This document shows positions 60,389 to 64,000 of a stretch of 64,000 bases of DNA, piece by piece (positions within the stretch are counted from its first letter, which is position 1; each line of letters begins with the position of its first letter). A model generated the notes under the pieces. It was not told the DNA's origin. It made no database searches and saw only the letters and a list, made by a program, of their open reading frames with translations. The stretch lies in NCBI GenBank assembly GCA_030549495.1, contig JAUIRK010000097.1, forward strand, positions 1,684,501-1,748,500, written 5' to 3'. This DNA is from Nectonema munidae (lineage: Eukaryota; Nematomorpha; Nectonematoida; Nectonematidae). A program made the position numbers and the translations under genes.

Positions 60389-62340
60389 ATGCCTCGTGTT
60401 CGTAATTTTATTATAAAAGAAGATTGTGTTGAAGAATGCTTGTTAGCAGGCAGATGCCAGTGATATCGAAAGTGAGAGTGCGTTTTTTCTGGATTATGAA
60501 GATGAACACTTTATTGGAGAAGATATGGAAAATGGCGAGGAAGAAATAGAGATTGTTGTTGCTCAAATTAAGCAGAGAAGTATTGTTTCGATGTTTTAAT
60601 GTCAAAGGTTCCTTTTTGTATGAATTTAAATTGGAATAAGATTGAGGAAGTTTCTATATATTTTTTTTAGCTTTCGTGAATGGGGCAAGATAAATTTAGA
60701 TAATTTAAAGTGGGAAAGTGATTTTCCAAGTCCATGCCAAATATTTTATGAAGTATCTAAGTGTGATGTTTTGGTAGATTATATGCTAAATCAATCAAGA
60801 ATTTATATACTTCAAAATGGAATCGTTGGAACAGTAATTAAAGAGGCATTTATTTGCATGCTAGGAATACATATATGCATAGGATATCCCAAATTATCCA
60901 AAATAAAAGATTACGGGTCTACTTCTGAGACAATGAATCTTATGCCTAGAGACCGATTTATCTTTTTTGTTCTCAATTTTACATTTTAACGATAATTCAA
61001 AATGTTTGCCTAAAGAGCATCTTAATTATGATTGTTCATTTAAAGTTAGGCCTCTTTTTGTTCATTTTAATAAGTCGTTTTGCTCGGTTATGAATTCAAG
61101 CCAACAACAATCCATAGACGAGCAATGGTAAATTGAGTTAAAACTTTAAAGGTCATAATGTTTTAAAACAGTACATTAAAAACAAACCTGTGAAGTGAGG
61201 GTTTAAATTATGGGCGAGATGTGACAGTATAAAAGACTATTTATTTGAGTCATATTTATATACAGGCAAAAATAGTGAAGACTTGTTGGGTGAGCAAGTT
61301 GACAAAATACTTACAAGTAGTCCTATTGGGAGTGGTGTTGAAATTCATCTCCACTTTTTTATTATATTAGGAGTAATAAAATGTATGCATTTGGTCGTAC
61401 CGTGCGCAAAAATAGAAAGAATATGCCAGATAATTTCATTTCTATTAAATCATTTGAAAGAGGCGATTCAGACTTCTTTGTTTATAAAGGCGTTGGTTTG
61501 GTAAAGTGGAGAGATAATAATTCTGTTTATTTGAGTTCTAACTTTATTGATCCTAAAGCAAACAAATGTGTTTTTCTTTTGTTTTTTTTCTGGGAAGAAA
61601 AAAAGGAACCAAAGACAAAGAAATGGTAAAGTATCTGAATATAATAAATATATGGGTGGTTTAGATTTGATTGGACAAAAATATCATACTATGGGTTAAC
61701 AGAAAATAGAAATATGAAGAGCTTAAATAGAAAACTTGTGGAGAGTTGAGTTTTGTCCAAAAAATAATAAGTTCATACGTTACTCTTATAAATGGATTAT
61801 ATTTTGATAGGCGAACAAAATTATAAATTGAAGCAAAAAAAGTGGACTACTTAGACAAACCTTGAAAACTCGTGAGAAGAAAGTCCAAAATTTATGACTA
61901 GTTGAATCAAATAAGTTACTTTTATCACATTTAGACATAAAACTTGGAATAATGGGTAATTTTATTCAAGCAACGAACAAAGATAATTATCGATTTAAAT
62001 ATTTGAATGTAAAATTTCCTTCCTTATGATGCAAAGATTAATAAGGCATTATCATTGTACCACAGATTAAATTACCTTTCAATTAAAATTCTTTTTAATT
62101 AGCTCCAATCAAAAACAAAAAAAATGTTTTAAGAGACAAAATATAACACAATTATAGAAAATTTTCAGGATATATTTCTGCAAAGAAAAAGTGTAATATG
62201 TCTTTAAAATCAGATTTATTTCCACAAAACTGTGATCTAGCCATGCTTTTAGAGAAAAATTCTGTCAAAAATTTTTAATGAAAAATGAGAGAGCGAGGTA
62301 AATGGAACTCAAAAATGGTAGCAGATTTTTTGGACAGTAA
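60389..62340 (+). mobile_element. piggyBac relic D
   Basis: Plus-strand transposase pieces in order: acidic N-terminus (DIESESAFFLDYEDEHF, 60.46 kb), FREWGKINLDNLKWESDFPS, KEAFICMLGIHICIGYPKLS and KIKDYGSTSETMNLMPRDRF (60.68-60.98 kb), VKRGFKLWARCDSIKDY-like core (about 61.2 kb), YAFGRTVRKNRKNMPDNFIS and VGLVKWRDNNSVYLSSNF (61.38-61.55 kb). Frame changes and stops split it. No TTAA ends were recognised. It is a different lineage from relics A-C. Confidence 0.8.
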
Positions 62341-62481
62341 CCAAAATTCATCAATTTAATTTTTTTTAATTTTAATACTATATCATGTTTATTTAATCTA
62401 TAACCATATTAATTGAAAAGAACTAAGTTAAGTTTCAAATGTTTTATACTTTTAATGTTTATATTTTACTTTTTACTTATT

Positions 62482-63600
62482 CATCATCTCCATTCGCTCT
62501 AATGAGACTGTCTTTGTCGTGGCGAGCCAAGGTCGACCTTGAATTTGCATCGACGTCTCCATCTTCCTTTCATTTCAGCATCTTCAATCTTCAGGTTCCT
62601 TTTCTTCATGTCTTCTTTAACAGCATCTTCCAATCTTTTTTTCGGTCTCTTTCTCCTCACTTGTCCAGTGATGTTTTCATCCCATAGTCTCTTCGTTATT
62701 CTTTGTGGATCCATTCTCTCTAAGTGTCCTAACCAACGGAGTCTATGCTCTTCCAAATACTGCTCTATATCTTCCACCCCTGTCATTCTTCTAATCTCTT
62801 TGCTTCGCACTTTGTCCAGTAGAGTTTTGCCACACATCATTCGTAACATCCTCATCTCAGCAGACTGCATGCGTCTCACTTCAACCTTCTTCATTGGCCA
62901 AAACACTCTGCTCCATAACAAATAACACCCCTTACACACGATTTGTATAGTCTTCCTTTTAACTTCAATGACAAAACTCTGCCGCACAGTACGCCAGCAA
63001 TATCATTAAACTTTTTCCAACCAGCTCTAATTCTTGATATCACCGTTTTTTCAATTTCGCCATCTCTTGCTAAAACATCACCCAAATAACAAAACTCCTT
63101 TACTATTTCGAATTCATCTTCACCTAGTTTAACGAAGCTTTGATCTTCCACAATTTCATGATTTATCTTACAACTGCGACATATGAAATTTTTCGCTCTG
63201 CTCAATGCAACAGATAAGCCTGAACATCTCTTATGAACCCATAATTCGCATTTCATGCGTTGAATAGCATTCCTAACTACTCTGCTTCCACACACACTAC
63301 ACGGACCGATATCACTTACTGAGTCAAAACATTTTCTTATGACGATTTGCATTGCTTTCGTTTTTGCAATATTCACCTTCAAACCTTTGCTTTCTAAGGC
63401 TTCTTACCAACAACTGTACTTGTTTTCAACGTCTTCCCAACTGCTGCCAATCAATATCAAATTATCAGCGTAAAGAATTTCTCTCATGTTCTTGGATATG
63501 TTTTCTGCCAGTGCATCCATCACAATCGTGAAAAGAAGTGGACTGAGCACGGAGCCCTGGTGCACTCCAACTTTAACTTCGAACCACCCAGATTTTTTTG
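62482..63600 (-). mobile_element. 5'-truncated LINE (endonuclease-reverse transcriptase type) with 13-bp target duplication
   Basis: CTTTTTACTTATT flanks both sides (62469-62481, 63601-63613). The minus strand reads the RT palm end: VHQGSVLSPLLFTIVMDALA, EILYADNLILIGSSWEDVEN (YADD changed to YADN), a stop near 63404, KGLKVNIAKTKAMQIV, a Cys/His cluster (CSVCGSRVVRNAIQRMKCEL, WVHKRCSG, FICRSC), FCYLGDVLARDGEIEKTVIS and, after one frame shift around 62940, HRLRWLGHLERMDPQRI. The 3' end is GGAGATGATGAA. A clean, fairly young dead-on-arrival insertion. Confidence 0.88.
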
Positions 63601-63613
63601 CTTTTTACTTATT

Positions 63614-64000
63614 ATTATATCATATTATGAAATAAACATTTTATATTGAATTTAAAGTATATTAATTGCTATTTGGAACACTAAATCTCTGTCTATTTAA
63701 CTTTCGTATATCTTCAAAATATAGCTAATCAAAAAAATGAATATGAGAAACAAATGTTAATTTTAGAAAAGCTCAAACTAAAAAAAATTGTCTAACAGTA
63801 ATTGAAAGCAAAGATATTGCTTGCTTTTGCTCCTTACACATTACACTACCCTAGAGATGTATGCGGATGTAGATGTCAGAATCAATTTTTCATAATTGCT
63901 ATTCTAAGCAAACGCAAGTTTTTTACTTCTTAAAAATTTAGAAAGAAGATGTCAACGTGTATGTGTGTTACCATAAAGAAATACTTGTCATAAATATTTT
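63614..64000. other. AT-rich non-coding edge of window
   Basis: Nothing supported. Confidence 0.5.

Overview
This is a strongly AT-rich eukaryotic nuclear window. It carries one intron-rich host gene and dense layers of old transposable elements. The repertoire (four piggyBac relics, a mariner with a DUF4817-type transposase, several hAT families, tRNA-derived SINEs, an R1-like LINE, a GC-rich retroelement fossil) and the gene structure suggest an invertebrate, most likely an arthropod, perhaps a crustacean such as a copepod. That placement is inference; nothing here fixes the species.

Host gene. On the minus strand, from about 34.9 kb down to 13.4 kb, thirteen exons can be chained with consistent GT-AG sites and matching phases. 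They encode a divergent PPP4R3/SMEK (falafel) protein, the regulatory subunit 3 of protein phosphatase 4. The chain runs from the second half of the N-terminal PH-like domain, through the SMEK core and armadillo-like repeats, to a 60-bp last exon with the family's conserved LVDYPD tail. The first exon(s) were not found. An extra open segment at 24.73-24.86 kb resembles the same armadillo segment as the exon at 24.44-24.61 kb, so a duplicated cassette or mutually exclusive exon is likely. A few unidentified exon-like segments of another possible gene lie at 57.6-58.4 kb (minus).

Repeats, left to right. Mariner relic (0-0.95 kb). hAT-like MITE (2.5-3.1). SINEs flanking a CAGTGTTGCCAG-ended MITE (5.2-6.0). 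piggyBac relic (6.7-8.6). 73-bp tandem duplication (9.0). TTAA MITEs (10.4, 11.9, 55.8). A structured repeat with strong RNA-like pairing (15.7-16.05, second copy 53.4-53.7). A SCAND3/ZBED-type hAT (17.5-19.9) with a nested foldback element. A 6-kb PPP4R3 intron holding a piggyBac relic, a GC-rich retroelement fossil (29.6-32.1) and a Tc1/IS630-like relic. An arthropod repeat protein (35.3-36.4). LINE pieces (37.7-39.3, 39.66-40.15). A nest at 42.2-45.8: 515-bp Mutator-like element inside a piggyBac inside an unknown transposase gene. A hammerhead-ribozyme-like core (48.3). A nested G-rich hAT (48.5-50.7). Several MITEs (50.2, 52.6, 54.1). Another hAT (56.2-57). A ZMYM1-like hAT piece (58.4-58.6). 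A Helitron-like tandem (58.9-59.3). A hAT MITE holding a TTC-tailed retroposon (59.7-60.1). A piggyBac (60.4-62.3). A 5'-truncated LINE with 13-bp target duplications (62.48-63.60).

PPP4R3 is the only gene whose function can be named with confidence. The rest of the window is a transposon graveyard whose nesting order can often be read from target-site duplications.
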